DNA from: Typhlomys cinereus
Lineage: Eukaryota > Chordata > Mammalia > Rodentia > Platacanthomyidae
Direction: 5' to 3'
NCBI GenBank assembly: GCA_023101885.1
Contig: JALPQD010000006.1
Location: 13,935,585 to 13,999,584 of the forward strand
Length of the DNA stretch: 64,000 bases
Shown here in pieces: positions 48,709 through 60,301 of this stretch. How positions within the stretch are numbered: the first letter of the stretch is position 1; the number at the start of each line of letters is the position of its first letter. Made by a program: the position numbers and the translations under genes. Under the pieces are notes generated by a model. It worked only from the letters and a program-made list of their open reading frames with translations. It was not told where the DNA came from and ran no database searches.

Positions 48709-48901
48709 CCCTTCCTCCTCCTCCTCCTCCTCCTCCTCCTTCTCCTCCTCCTCCTCCTTTTCCTCCTTCTCCTCCTCCTTCTCCTCTTCCTCCTCTTCCT
48801 CCTTCTCCTCCTCCTTCTCCTCCTCCTCTTCCTCTTCCTTCTCTTCCTCCTCCTTCTTCTCTTCTTCCCCCTCCTCCTCCTCCTCCTCTTTCTTCTTCTT
48901 C
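48709..48901. repeat. (TCC)n/(TTC)n polypyrimidine tract, 190 bp
   Basis: Almost pure pyrimidine on the plus strand, made of CTC, CTT and TCC triplets, joined to the tail of a SINE. The long Pro/Ser, Gly/Glu and Glu/Lys frames on both strands here are products of this tract and not proteins. Confidence 0.95.
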
Positions 48902-49175
48902 AATGTGTTTTTCATGTGGCTGGGTGTACATGTGTGTGTGTGGGGGGGCATGTGTAAAAGTGCATTTGAGTGCATGTGCCTGCGGAGGCTCAAGGGTGAT
49001 ACCGGAATCATTCTAGATTGCTCTTCCACCTTATTGCTTTGCTTGGGGTTTCCCAAGCTCTGCTTTCCAGGGACTGAATTGCAGGCCATTGTCGTGTCTG
49101 CCTGATACATTTTAGGTTGGATATGGAGATCTGAACTCAGAATTTAACCACTGAGTCACCTCCTCAACCCAGAAA
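48902..49175 (-). mobile_element. B4-like composite SINE (tail expanded into the polypyrimidine tract)
   Basis: 'ggaggctcaagggtgataccggaatcattctagattgctcttccacc', 'ggggtttcccaagctctg', 'ggccattgtcgtgtctgcc' and 'gatctgaactcagaatttaaccactgagtcacctcc': the reverse of the same family as 23165-23455. Confidence 0.85.
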
Positions 49176-49605
49176 GCATTTTCTTGCAAAGGTAATTTCT
49201 AATAACAAGAACTTTGGAACTCTCTTTAGTAGTATTCCAAACTCTTATAGAGAACTCTCATCTTATTGCACTTAGTTAACGTACACAAAGAAAACCCTGT
49301 TTCCCAGATAAACTTGGTAAGAAAAACAGCAGTGATCAAGAACCAGAGAAATTTCTCTTTTCTGCTGTCTTCTGGTCCCTTTTCTCTCTGACTTGTGTGC
49401 TTTGGAGCTAAGTTTACCCGAGTCTGGATAGCATTCCTCACTCATCTTTCCTAGAAAAGTGAAATTACTCTTCACTTTTCTGAGTATATTTCTGGATCAG
49501 TCAAAGGGATTGCTAGGTTGAGGCAAAGCACACTAATGCTCAACAAGCATGATTATTAATTAGACTTAGTATTACGTCCTGATCGTACAGTTTTTCAACT
49601 AACAT
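49176..49605. other. Unassigned sequence
   Basis: Nothing recognised. Confidence 0.4.
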
Positions 49606-49715
49606 TTCAAGCAAAGTTTTCCCCCTATGGCTTTGTTGGGTGAATTAAATGAGGTAGTACTGTAATGATCCTGACACAGAGAAAGTTATTCATTAAATGT
49701 TAGTGAACATAAAAA
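49606..49715 (+). mobile_element. MIR 3' fragment
   Basis: 'gggtgaattaaatgaggtagtactgtaatgatcc' and 'ttattcattaaatgttagtg' match the 3' part of MIR. Confidence 0.6.
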
Positions 49716-50465
49716 CATCACATTAAAGAGTTCTTATGTGTGGCTTGCTTCTGATGAAAGAGTTATTGTTCTGGTGAGAGAGTTCAAAAACTTATGAAGT
49801 TTGCTGGGGAAAGGGATACAGAGATAGTGATTTAACCAGCAGACTCAGCAAAGCCCTCGGTATCTTTCTCCAACAATTGAAAAAGCACTGTTTCTTTCTG
49901 TTTTAGAAGGGTGACTGTGTTATTTTTGTGGTCTGGCTGTGAGTTTTGTGTCCCAAAGTTAGCTCAGCCCCACTTTACCTTTCTTTGCAGGCCTGTCATT
50001 GTTTGATTCATAACTCAATATTAATCACCACTGAGGGAGGAGCGGAAAGGGAATTTTCCCTCATGTGACATAAAGTAACTGGGATCAGGGCTTTTCTAAA
50101 GAAGCATTAATTATCTTTGTCAGTCTAACAAGTACAAATTTTACTTCAACCAAGGATCATGTTATTTCATTGGCATTTGGAGAATGTGTAGTAAAGCTGT
50201 TGTCATTTATCCTTGAGTATAATACATTCAGAATCTCTCATGATTTATGTTTTCTCACTTTCTGTTTTAACTACTATGACAACTATTAATAGTAAGTGTA
50301 CAGTTTTGGAGTGTGAGACAGGAGGAAGGTGATTTATGGCAAGACTAGATTACCAGTGTATGTGCTTATGTTTTTCAGACTTCTTGATTCACTAGCTTTC
50401 TTAATTTGCTTCTTCTTTTTTACTGATAGTGGAAACTGAAGGAATATAGGAATCAGATCGAACAT
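49716..50465. other. Unassigned sequence
   Basis: Nothing recognised. Confidence 0.4.
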
Positions 50466-50984
50466 AAAAGATTGTTTAATCTTAGATTATAAGAGTCTAA
50501 AGATGGGGAGAAGCAATGACATGCAAGATACTCCACACAAGTTAGGGCTTCAGCAGCCAGAATTGGACTTTGCCCAACTTGTACAATGGCTGACACATCA
50601 ACCACTCTCCCAAAGTCTAGTATGGATCACAGGCAGTAGGATCCTTAGAGGCAAGGGACTAACAGTCATAATAAAGTTTTCATACTAAACGGGAGACCAA
50701 GAAAGGGATCCAGCTATGCCACTGAGGCCTTACACCTCAGTGGAAGACTCAGGGAGGTTTGGCATTCACACAAAATGATGCTCCAAGGGATGGGAGGGGG
50801 GAAGGGAGAGACACTGGGAGAAGTGGAGGGAGGGAGGGGGTGAAAGGAAGGGTAAAAGGAGGGGGAAGTGCAACAGGGGACTGGGGAGGAGTGGAGGGAG
50901 GGAGAGGCCGGGGGTACCTATTGATCTTGTATGATTGGGAAAAAAATATAAAATGTGGGAGGAAAAAAAAGATTGCTTAATCTT
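50466..50984 (+). mobile_element. Older L1 3' UTR insertion with 18-bp target-site duplication
   Basis: 50484-50966 is a diverged copy of the L1 3' UTR ('gcaatgacatgcaagatactccacacaagttaggg', the G-rich tract at 50795-50915 and the A-rich end). The flanks AAAAGATTGTTTAATCTT (50466-50483) and AAAAGATTGCTTAATCTT (50967-50984) differ by one base. The body is more diverged from the other tails than the flanks are from each other, so it probably belongs to a different L1 subfamily. Confidence 0.9.
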
Positions 50985-52559
50985 CTATAAGGAAAAGTTT
51001 GGTGTGTGCTCTCTATATTTTCTCTTTTATAAGGATATTTTATAACTCTGTGAAGATAAAAAATTAGCTTATTAGGGGAAAGAATGATATCAATGTTAAT
51101 CATCAGTGTCCATGCAAACGCATCTGGTTGAGTGACATCATTCCAGCACTGGTTTTTCATTTGTTGGCAACATTCCTTGTGCAACTAAGGTTAAAGGACA
51201 TGCTTTGTTCTATTCTGACCTGGTTTTATGATGTCTTCCTGGTTCCCCCACTATTGGAAATGCTTTCATTTTGTGTCTATATGGTTAGAATGGTCTTAAC
51301 ATTTAAAATGACATTTAACACTGTTAATTGATTACAAAACAACAAAAAAAGAAGAAAGTGAATTATATGAACTTTGTTTCACAGTTGGGCTAAAATCTAT
51401 ATCTCATGTGTCTGTCTCCACAAACTAGAATTTGCATCATGTATTATTCTCTACTCCACTTGTTGGTTTTGTACATTCTTTAAGATATTACTAGTTGTCC
51501 AATATCAGTCCTGTCTCAGAGTAAGAGTTTCAAAATCAATGTGGCATGTATTGCCTAATCTGTTTGAATCAGATTGGTTTATCAAAGATGGTGAAGGACT
51601 AACTGTGGTGCATGCTTTGCTTGAGGAGCTATTCAGGACACCCCTGTCTTCTGACATTCCTCCATCTTCCTGGATTGCATCTCCACTTTGGACCATCACT
51701 GCCACTTTGAATTATGCCAACATTTATTTTAACCAGAAGGGGATGGCTCTTAAAAATGTGCCACTGACATTAAGTACACGACTTTTACAGGTTAGCATAT
51801 TGAACGGTTTCCATTTTCAACTACAGATGAAGGAAGGCTAATGGACACACTGTCAAGCCATGGGCATCGGATGTTTGGGGACCTTACTCTTCATCTCAAG
51901 ATGTCTGTTTAATAGTTTTAGGGTTTGGAAGGATGACTTCTAGTTTCATGTCTCTTGATCCTTTGTTTCCATGGCTTTACCTTATATATACATTAGTCTT
52001 TCCACAGGCTGCAGTCAGTGATGAGTGTTACAAAGATAAAATGTGTGGTTGCTGAAAACTTTCAGATTGGTCTCATAGAATTTTTGTGTGTAATAACAAG
52101 TATTCCATCTATATTTCAGGGGTGATAATTTTTAGAACTTTTTAGATCAATTTTGCAATAACAACTTTCATATTGATCTGTTTAACTTGGGTGCTGAACC
52201 TCTTCTGTGAATATCCCTGATCACTTTACTATGTGATAGTTTCAGCATTGTTGGGATCAGGTAGAATTTTACAAAAACACTAATGACTATGATGATGGCA
52301 ATAAAATATTGACATTTGGGGCATTTTCTATGTCATTCCCTAAATGTACTGACCAAACTTAGTTTAGATATCAAAACTAATGTCCTTTTCTAGATAAAAG
52401 GAAAATGTATGTAATGCTAGATGTAAGGATTTCAAGCAAAACAGTCATTTCTGTTTATTCTGTGAAATTGAAAGAGAATCTCCGAAATTGATGCTTTCTT
52501 AAGAATTTCTCAAATCAAAAGCAAGACATTAAATTGCTCAAATATCAGCTATATGAAAC
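50985..52559. other. Unassigned sequence
   Basis: Includes a 155-codon plus-strand frame at 51374-51841 without a recognisable domain. No known repeat seen. Unresolved. Confidence 0.35.
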
Positions 52560-52750
52560 TCATAAGTGGATAATTCACACACTAATACTGTCAGTGAGAA
52601 GAAGCCAAGATCTTATATATTTTGCAAAATAGATGAACCTTGAAACCATTATACTGAGTGAAAGAAGTCAGTCACAAAAGCCTGAATGTTGTATAATTCC
52701 ATTTGCGTAAACTATCCAGAATAAGCATATTTACTGTTAGTAATAGAATA
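52560..52750 (+). mobile_element. Ancient L1 3' end
   Basis: 'gatgaaccttgaaaccattatactgagtgaaagaagtcagtcacaaaagcctgaatgttgtataattccatttg' is the conserved end of old mammalian L1 ORF2 and 3' UTR. Confidence 0.85.
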
Positions 52751-52769
52751 AAACTGGGGATTTTTCTTC

Positions 52770-52925
52770 CTGTGTGTGTTTTTGTGTGTGTGCATGGTAT
52801 ATGATTGCAGTTGTGTATATCTGGTGTGCATGCGTGGCATGGTATATGTGTGGCACGGTATATGCATCTGTGTGTGCGTGTATGTGTATGTGAGTGCATT
52901 GTATATGATTGCATCTGTATACTAT
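52770..52925. repeat. TG-rich imperfect repeat
   Basis: Degenerate TG/TATG with recurring 'ggtatatg' and 'gtatatgattgca' words, the latter at 52797-52809 and 52901-52913. Confidence 0.8.
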
Positions 52926-54119
52926 GATACAAAAGGATCTTTTTAGGAAATTTTTTTAAAGTTGTGAGTTACCAATGTGAAGTTTAAAATTAATTAATAA
53001 CTATATGTTGATTAGTGACAAGAGCATGTAGTTACTTTCAAGAAAAATAATTATCAGTTTAAAAATCAGGGTCAAAAGTTTAATTAAATAATGTAATCAA
53101 TAAAAATTCATTTATGTCAATGGAGACAATTCAGGCTTCAAAAAGAAGTCAGAGGTGGAAAAGAGAGGATGAGAAATTAACAAAGATGACAAAAAAGAGA
53201 ATCTTATGTATCCTAGCATTCTGAATATCAAAAAAGCAGCGATATTGTGAAGAAGTGTAAAAGAATACAGTCGGGTTACTTATCCAGTGTTTCTTTTTTA
53301 TCTAGCCCTTCATATTGTTCTAAAAGCGAAAATGTAAGTCTTTATGGTATTGATAACACTGTTCTTTTGGTAGAAAATTTGCACAGTGTGTACTCAAGAA
53401 GTGCCTGAAATTGATTTTTGTTGATTCTTAAGGCCATATAATGAGTGATCTGTTTTCTATGGCAAAAAAAGTAACAATGTGATGAAAGTAACTAAAGTAA
53501 AAATCTTATGATTTCCTATGAACATGGTTTTAACATTTTTTCTTCTTTTCAAGGAGAAGTCATATTTCTAGTCACAAGTACAACAACTATTTTTAGCTCA
53601 CAGTTTGAGACACAAGCACAAGCTCCAGGAAATATCATTTGCTTCCTATTATCAAAGTGATAAACAAATAAACATTACATAAAGTGTACATATATATATA
53701 TATCAAAGTAACATATGCTATCCAGAAATGCATATGATTTTGTTTTTGTGTACCAGTTTAAAAGTTGAATTCAAATTCATATATTTTTATTTTATATTTC
53801 TAAAGTTAAAGAAAATTGGATGGAAAGTAATGGAAGTTTTTTCCCCCTTATTTTCTTCTTAATTGCTATCAAATCAAGGGTATTGTTCAATAGCACAAGA
53901 GAATGAATGAAATTGGTAAATTTATTGAGCTCTGGTTACAGAATGAAAGCTTATCATAATTAAGTAAGATTCTGATCCATTCCTTGCCCATTTCCATGTC
54001 ATTAGACAAGCAAATACACTGGAAACATGAACCTAACATGGAAGTTAGGAAACTAAGTGAATTACCATGCACAGTATTGCATTGCTATTGTGGAATGCAC
54101 ATTCACATCCTGGACCATT
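52926..54119. other. Unassigned AT-rich sequence
   Basis: Has a (TA)n run at 53691-53703. Nothing else recognised. Confidence 0.4.
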
Positions 54120-54310
54120 CATAACTGTACTGCCCAATAAGTTAACTACTAGTCACATATGGCTATTTAAATGTAAATAACTTCAAATAAGTAAATTTGA
54201 ATTTCGTTCCTCCATCATATTAGGCACACAGCTAGAGGTTAACAGAACTAGATGATGTAAATGTGGAATAAGTGTATTATTTCAGAAAGTTCTGCAGGAC
54301 AGAGCTAATA
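54120..54310. mobile_element. Ancient non-autonomous DNA transposon fossil (hAT-type MITE, probable)
   Basis: 'actgcccaataagttaactactagtcacatatggctatttaaat' and the far end 'cagaaagttctgcaggacagagct' follow a mammal-wide short DNA transposon whose inverted ends read like 'ctgtccaata...attggacag'. The exact family name is not recalled. Confidence 0.6.
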
Positions 54311-54627
54311 TCCATGGCTAATGAAAATATGTCAATTTTTGCAGTGTGCTGATAGATATCTAAGTTGATTGACATCATTACTAATAAACAGTTTTGACAG
54401 CAGCCTAGAACATTGATTTCACATTAAAAATCTTTATTTTGGTGGTTCTGGGATGCTCCTAAGATTGTCCAAAGGTACCACAGATGTTTCATCATTTGAC
54501 TTGGAGACTGTGCTTATTAAATAATTGTTCTTCATTCAGCAAATATTTGTAAGTATCCACTACATTCTGCATATATTCTCTTCTGCAAGACCCAAGCAGT
54601 ACAAGGAAGAGGACATTGGCAAACTAT
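54311..54627. other. Unassigned sequence
   Basis: Nothing recognised. Confidence 0.4.
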
Positions 54628-54740
54628 AATATCACATGCCTACAATCCCAGTTTTTGGAGGTCCGAGGCAGGAAAATTGTTATTTTGAGTTCAGCCCGTA
54701 AACATAGCAAAACATCATTTCAAATATAACAAAGAAGTAT
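54628..54740 (+). mobile_element. B1 SINE (7SL-derived)
   Basis: 'tatcacatgcctacaatcccag', 'ggaggtccgaggcaggaaaattg' and 'gagttcagcccgtaaacatagcaaaac' follow the B1 consensus with many changes. It is an old copy. Confidence 0.8.
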
Positions 54741-54779
54741 GAAACAGAAGGAGATGTTGGCATTGACTTTAAGACTTTT

Positions 54780-54968
54780 CATATTTGTTTATTTTTTATT
54801 GTGTTATGTGATGGACATGGATGTATTTAACAGTATGTTATGGAGGTCAGAAGACAACTTACCAGAGTGGGTTCTCTCCTTCCATCAAGCGGGTTCAAGG
54901 GACTGAACTCAAATCATCAGGCTTGGTAGCAAATACTTTTACCTACAGAGCCATCTTGCCAGCCCAAT
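54780..54968 (-). mobile_element. B3-like SINE
   Basis: 'tatggaggtcagaagacaacttaccagagtgggttctctccttccatca', 'gactgaactcaaatcatcaggcttgg' and 'acctacagagccatcttgccagccc': the reverse of B3, with the tRNA head at 54940-54965. Confidence 0.85.
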
Positions 54969-55204
54969 TTTGAGACTGAACTAATAAAGGCTATCATGAA
55001 GTTAATAATAAAAGTGACATGCATAAACACATATATGTAAGAAAACTATGTAGGAAGAATTGAAATTGGACAGAATGGCAGATACTTTAAAATCCAAAGG
55101 TATTTTTAAAAAATTCTTTATGATCTCTGAAAAGTTGGTAGGTTCTTTGGTAAAGGGATAGCAAATCTAGAATAACCCTTGTGACAGCTGCATATATAGG
55201 CGTC
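54969..55204. other. Unassigned sequence
   Basis: Nothing recognised. Confidence 0.4.
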
Positions 55205-55560
55205 CATTTGATAGTTTCAGGTTGAGCATTGGACATATTTGTGAAGGCTTAGCCATCAAAGAAAGTTTGCAGGAGATTGTCTGGCTGATGTGGGAAGACT
55301 CAGCACATACTGGGTGGGACCATTCTCTAGGCAGATGGATAAGATGGGGTTCAGTAAATTGGCATTCCTTAGCATACTTGATGGTCTTGCTGTCTGGCAA
55401 GTAAAGTTTGCCCCTTTCTCAGCAACCCTATGGATATGGTGTGGCCAGTTTCCTCAATTCCTGGTTTTGATATGAACTATCTTCTCAGTCTTGATTAAGT
55501 ACTGTTACCAGACAATTGTAGACCAGGATAAAACCTCTTGCTTTCCTAAGATGTTTGGTT
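55205..55560 (+). mobile_element. Rodent MaLR/ERVL-like LTR
   Basis: 'gcaggagattgtctggctgatgtgggaagactcagcacatactgggtgggaccattctctaggcag' leads on to 'actgttaccagacaattgta' and 'cttgctttcctaag'. It aligns by eye with 19300-19740 and 1310-1660. Confidence 0.6.
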
Positions 55561-55689
55561 GCGTATTTCTTGTTAACATACTTGCACATTACAAACAACC
55601 CTAAATTTAAAATAGGTGGGTGATATCTTTAATGAATATTTTAGAATTTCTTAATGTAGATCTTCAGTGGAGTATTTTCTTAAAGTAGA

Positions 55690-55892
55690 TATACTTTAAG
55701 AATGCCAGGTGGAAATGGTGATAGCCTATACTTCTAGCTTTAGTGGGAAGAGCCTGGGAAATCCCAGAGTGAAGAAAAAAGTAGTTAGAAGCAATCCAGG
55801 ATGATTCCCAAAGTAACCCTTGGTCCTCCACAGGGACACACAGTGCCCTTTGATATATGCACACACACACTCATATACACGCATACAAAAAA
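55690..55892 (+). mobile_element. B4-like composite SINE, head degraded
   Basis: 'gatagcctatacttctagctttag', 'gagcctgggaaatcccagag', 'caatccaggatgattcccaaagtaacccttgg' and a CA tail match the middle and 3' part of the family seen at 23165-23455. Confidence 0.8.
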
Positions 55893-57015
55893 TTAGAGTA
55901 GATATACTTTTAAAATATTTTATAAAAAACAAAGTGAAGGAAAACATGTGGATAACTTCAGGGAATGCAGAATGCTCATGCAAGTAGAAAACAAAGAAAA
56001 CATATTTTTCTTTTACTTAGTGCTTCTTATACCTGCTTTTAATGTCTATTGAAAAGATACAGATATCAACTCTAAAAACTTATCCTTTTTAATTTTATGA
56101 TGAACTGCAGCTGATAGAGAATACTATAAGAGATTTGAGTTTAATTTGTTGAATTAGGATTTGCCTGGGCTTGGTAAGAAGACAGACCTTGCTTAGACAA
56201 AAGAATGAATGCAAAAGCCAGAAGGCCATAGTGTAGACTGATGCATTCGCAGGGGACAGTTTGTGGACACCAGCTCAACTGAATGTACTTACTGATCAGC
56301 AGTTCCCGTCCATACTTTTATCATCATAGTTGTCACCACGTGGATTGTCCAATCCCTCCCACTTGCCATTAAGTGACAAGTCTAATAAATATTCAACAAT
56401 CAGCACATGCAAATCACACTTGTTGAACCTCCCTAACAGTCACTAATGAGGACATTAGCTTTCAATTAACTATATAAAGCTTTGGGTTTTGACTAGAACA
56501 TTCATTCAGCACAGGCATCAATTTGGCGATCATTATGGGACATTATTAGTTCGTTGCTACACAACCACATGTCCAAGCAGATTTTAGGCTGAACTCCAAT
56601 GACAAGCAAGAAGCAGACATTTCAGTGCTTATATTAGTTCTTATATCTCATCTACCTGGATTATTCTTATAACCATTCAGGCTTCTCCAGCAGAGATGTG
56701 AAGGAAGCAGCTGTTAAGTTCAGATGATGGAGTATAAGAGTAAGATAAGAAAAGATTAATATATGTATATTGATTGTGGAGGAAGAATTGTTAGTATAGA
56801 TTTTGGTTGGTGACAATCTCAGCCAAATTTCTAAGAGAACTTCCACAGAAGGTAGATACATGTATCTGCTTATAGAACACAGTGCTATATTTCAGTTCTA
56901 TTTTTATGTTTTCTGAAGTTTGCTGCCTTCATGAACATTTTACAAATATTTAACTAAATTTTATTGAAGAATATGATTTTCAAAGATTTTCATATGTTTT
57001 ATTTTGTGCACCTTT
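55893..57015. other. Unassigned sequence
   Basis: Nothing recognised. Confidence 0.4.
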
Positions 57016-57083
57016 TTGTCGTTGTTGTATTGCAAATGTGTGTGTGTGTTTGTCGTTGTTGTATTGCAAATGTGTGTGTGTGC
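57016..57083. repeat. Tandem duplication of about 34 bp in a SINE tail
   Basis: The unit contains 'gtcgttgttgtattgcaaatg' followed by a TG run. Two copies lie side by side at about 57016-57049 and 57050-57083. Confidence 0.9.
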
Positions 57084-57348
57084 GTGTGTGTGTGTGTTTG
57101 TGTACAAAAAGACACTTGAGTGTGTATGTTGTAGAGGCCCAAGGGTGACATCAGGAGTCACCCTGGATTACTAAACCTCCTTTTTTCTTGGCTTTGGGAT
57201 TTCCCAGGCTCCACTCTCCAGGGCCAAAATTGAAGGCTGCAGCCATTTCCACCAGCATTTTCATATGGGATCTGGGTATGTAAATGCCAGTCTTCTTGTT
57301 TGCAAAGCAAGACTTTAACCCTTATGCCATTTACTCAGACTGTTTTCT
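57084..57348 (-). mobile_element. B4-like composite SINE
   Basis: 'gaggcccaagggtgacatcaggagtcaccctggattac', 'gggatttcccaggctccactctccagggcc', 'gctgcagccatttccaccagc' and the tRNA head remnant 'agactttaacccttatgcc': the reverse of the composite family. Confidence 0.85.
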
Positions 57349-57689
57349 ACATGTTACAATGTACATATCTGTATTATCAACATGGAAACCAATATGAGGA
57401 ATAAGATTATAATAGAAATATTATGTTGAAAAGACAAATTCTTCCATATTGGTGAGTTTAAACATTTATACAAGCAAACTCCACTGAATATAGCTCCATG
57501 ATTTGGTAAAATGGCCCAAGACAAGTGTTGACAGTACTGGGAAGGAGCAAATTCTTAGATTTACAAATCTTCTGAGACCTTCCTATGCAGTGGCAGTCAA
57601 AGCTGGACTCTAAGGTCGTTCTGCAACTCATGTGATGCTCAATCCAAGAAGTCAAATATTTCCCCTGTCTTTGCCTTCCCTGTTGTCTT
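57349..57689. other. Unassigned sequence
   Basis: Nothing recognised. Confidence 0.4.
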
Positions 57690-58080
57690 GAATTGAACCA
57701 CAACCTTCCAAAATTCACGTGTTAAGTTTCTAACCATGAGAATGTAAACATATCTGGAAGTTGAGTTGATGAAGATATAATTAGCTAATAAGACTTCATA
57801 CTGTAATAAGGTATGCCTCAATCCAATATGGTTGGTACTCTTATGTAATGGGGAACTATGGAGACAAATATGAATGATATATGAAGAAGGCAGAGATGAT
57901 AGTGATGTTTCTATTGGTCAAGGAATGTCAAAGTTTGACGGCAAACTTCCAGTGCTAGGCAAGATGTAGTAATGAATTCTCTCACAGTTCTCAGAGGGAA
58001 AGAGTCCCAGTAATGCTTTAATCTTGGGCTTCTACCCTCTAGAACTGTCAAACATTAAGTTCATGTGGTTCAAGTTGAAC
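57690..58080 (+). mobile_element. MLT1-type MaLR LTR
   Basis: 'aaaattcacgtgttaagtttctaacc', 'ttgagttgatgaagatataattag', 'gaaggcagagatgatagtgatg' and 'ctaccctctagaactgtcaaac' follow the MLT1 order. Confidence 0.75.
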
Positions 58081-58089
58081 AATGTGGAA

Positions 58090-58340
58090 GTTTCTTGCAT
58101 TAGCCATTGCTGTGAAAATACTTGCAATAGAGAAGGAGCAAAAATACATTTTTCCAGGACAGAAAGTTCTCCTAAATGCCTGGCACAGAGGAAAAGTCTC
58201 CTGCTCCTGACTATTCAGTGCTATCAATATACTGAAAAGTTAGAATCAATAGGTTTAGATGCTGCTACAAATTCATTTGTGCCATCTGTCAATAATACAG
58301 TCCTTGTGGCTGATCTGTATCACATTCAATCTATCAAGTG
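58090..58340 (-). mobile_element. Possible rodent LTR fragment
   Basis: 'cattagccattgctgtgaaaatacttgcaatagagaaggagc' resembles the start of the 14007-14385 element on the same strand. The later part is not matched, so this is weak. Confidence 0.3.
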
Positions 58341-59218
58341 ATTGTCGATGATATCTCAAGAACACACTCCTATTCATTTTCAGAAACACATGTCAGTGCT
58401 TCCTGAAATCCAAACTGATCTCTTTCCAATATCCTCTCCTGCAGTGAGGGACGAACCTGATAAAAGTTCAATTAGAGAGGTTTGCCATTGACACAGGCAC
58501 TTTCTGGATATAACACAAAGCAGCAAAAGCTTCTTGAGTCTATTAGGGTAAAGCCACACCTGTTAGAGGCTCACCCGCAATGAAAAGTTACTAGACACTG
58601 AAAGTTCTCAGTCAGTCCTCTACAGGTCAAACCTAGGCATTAGATCAGGAAGGATTTCTGCATTTGAGTCAAGGTATTGGTTATGCTCTTCTTCTGGCTG
58701 ACATGCTTCTACCAGGCCTGGTTGCCTTAGAAGTGTCTTCCTAGACCTGGTTTACCACACAAAGTGAATGGGCAGAATCAGTGGAAAGGTAAACGAATAG
58801 AATAAAATATGGGTTATGAGTGAATCCCTAAGTTCTGCTTGGTTCTTTTTTAAGAACCTATGTCTGATGTTAACACTATTCACTATTTCCAAGCTTAAAA
58901 ATGTACGAAACAAGGTTTCTAGACATTCACAGAAACAAGTTCTCTCCTTTCTATGGCTTGACTTCATGCTATGCCTCATTTCTTGTTTGACACCATATTG
59001 CTCTTCATTACTGAAAATATGTTGGAACTAGATCACTAGTTCTTATGACAGATAGAACTGACCAATGTGTTTACTTACTTATTATAAAAATGTTTTACCC
59101 ATTGATCGAAATTTTGTGAGTACATAAATTGCAGCATAGACTCATAAACATTGATTTATTATTTGTTGGGTTTCAGAGCTATTTCATTTATCTTGAAAGA
59201 GCCTCAGAACCTCTTTGT
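58341..59218. other. Unassigned sequence
   Basis: Nothing recognised. Confidence 0.4.
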
Positions 59219-59299
59219 TTTTTTTTAATTTTTTTTATAATACATTTTTTATTATTATTTCAGCTCATACAAACTTAATAGGTACACCAGTTCCCTCCC

Positions 59300-59375
59300 T
59301 CTTCCTCCCCCCGAACCCCTTGCTCCCCCTCCCCTCACCCCTCCCTCCCCATCCCCCCGTTCCTCCCGCCCCAAT
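59300..59375. other. C-rich/G-rich tract of L1 3' UTR, copy B
   Basis: Runs of four or more C (G on the element's strand) at short spacing. The same tract is present in the other L1 tails at 6233-6320, 22440-22535, 30190-30270, 37780-37880, 44858-44940 and 50795-50915. It fits the G-quadruplex-forming polypurine tract known in mammalian L1 3' UTRs. Confidence 0.75.
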
Positions 59376-60301
59376 TCCCAGAGTCCTTTCTTGTGCATGC
59401 CTGACTCTCCTCTGGGCCCTCCTCTCCGATGACGTACAAGGACCCAGTGGCCTTTCCCTGAACCCTTTCCTGTGTTCCCCTTAAGTATAGGAGCACTACT
59501 GTGCCTGTCAATCCCTTGCCTCCAAGGATCTTGGTGCCTTTAGCAGATGCTAGATTTTGTGAAGTCAATAGTGTGTTGGACATTGCACCGGGCATGCAAT
59601 GTCCAATTATGATTGCTTCGGCCCTAACTTGTGTGAAGTATCTTGCAAATCATTGCTCCTCCCATCCTTGTGCTCTTACAATCTTACCGCCCCCTCTTCC
59701 GCAAATGTCCCTGAGCTTCAGGATGGGGAGAGATTAGTCTGGCCTAGTTCTAGGTGGTTGATATAGAGTCTCTGAAGTTCTGGATAGTGGTTTGCTGATT
59801 TTCTTTTGCAGTTTTGCTGCTCCTGTAATGCCCTTCACTCCATCGTGATGGGCACTGTATGTCACCCCCTGGCCAGAGACAGAAAGCTGTTAAACTGGAG
59901 TCTTATTATAAGAGCACATTCAAGGGTAGATGTAATACTTATACCCAAAAGTGGAATCGCAAGGTTATATGGCATTTGGCAATGGGAGGGGTCAATCACC
60001 CATTTGCAAAATGGTTACTTTTTAATCTGCCGGACTATATGCCCTCCCCTTCTGGTGAGTTCATACCCCCTTAGTTGTAAATGATCAGGAACGAATATCT
60101 GTGAACTTAACTAGGTGTCACATTACTTTCTTGTAGTCCTTGATCGAAGTCTATTTTCTCTACTGTAACATGGTCACTTCTCTCCTTGTTTCTGGTGTGG
60201 CCCTCCAACCCCATCCCTCCTGTTCATAATCCTTGCAATTATTGTAGGTAATACATAGATTTACTTATGAGTGTCTCAAGATGGGCAGGGTGGGTTTGGT
60301 A

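Noticed and set aside
48581..49110. Long open frames on both strands rich in Pro/Ser, Gly/Glu and Glu/Lys
   Set aside because: They are translations of the (TCC)n/(TTC)n tract and a SINE; there is no non-repetitive coding content.
51374..51841. 155-codon plus-strand open frame
   Set aside because: Composition and N-terminal part look random, no domain is recognisable, and there is no promoter or splice context. It could be a retrocopy remnant, but I cannot name a source.
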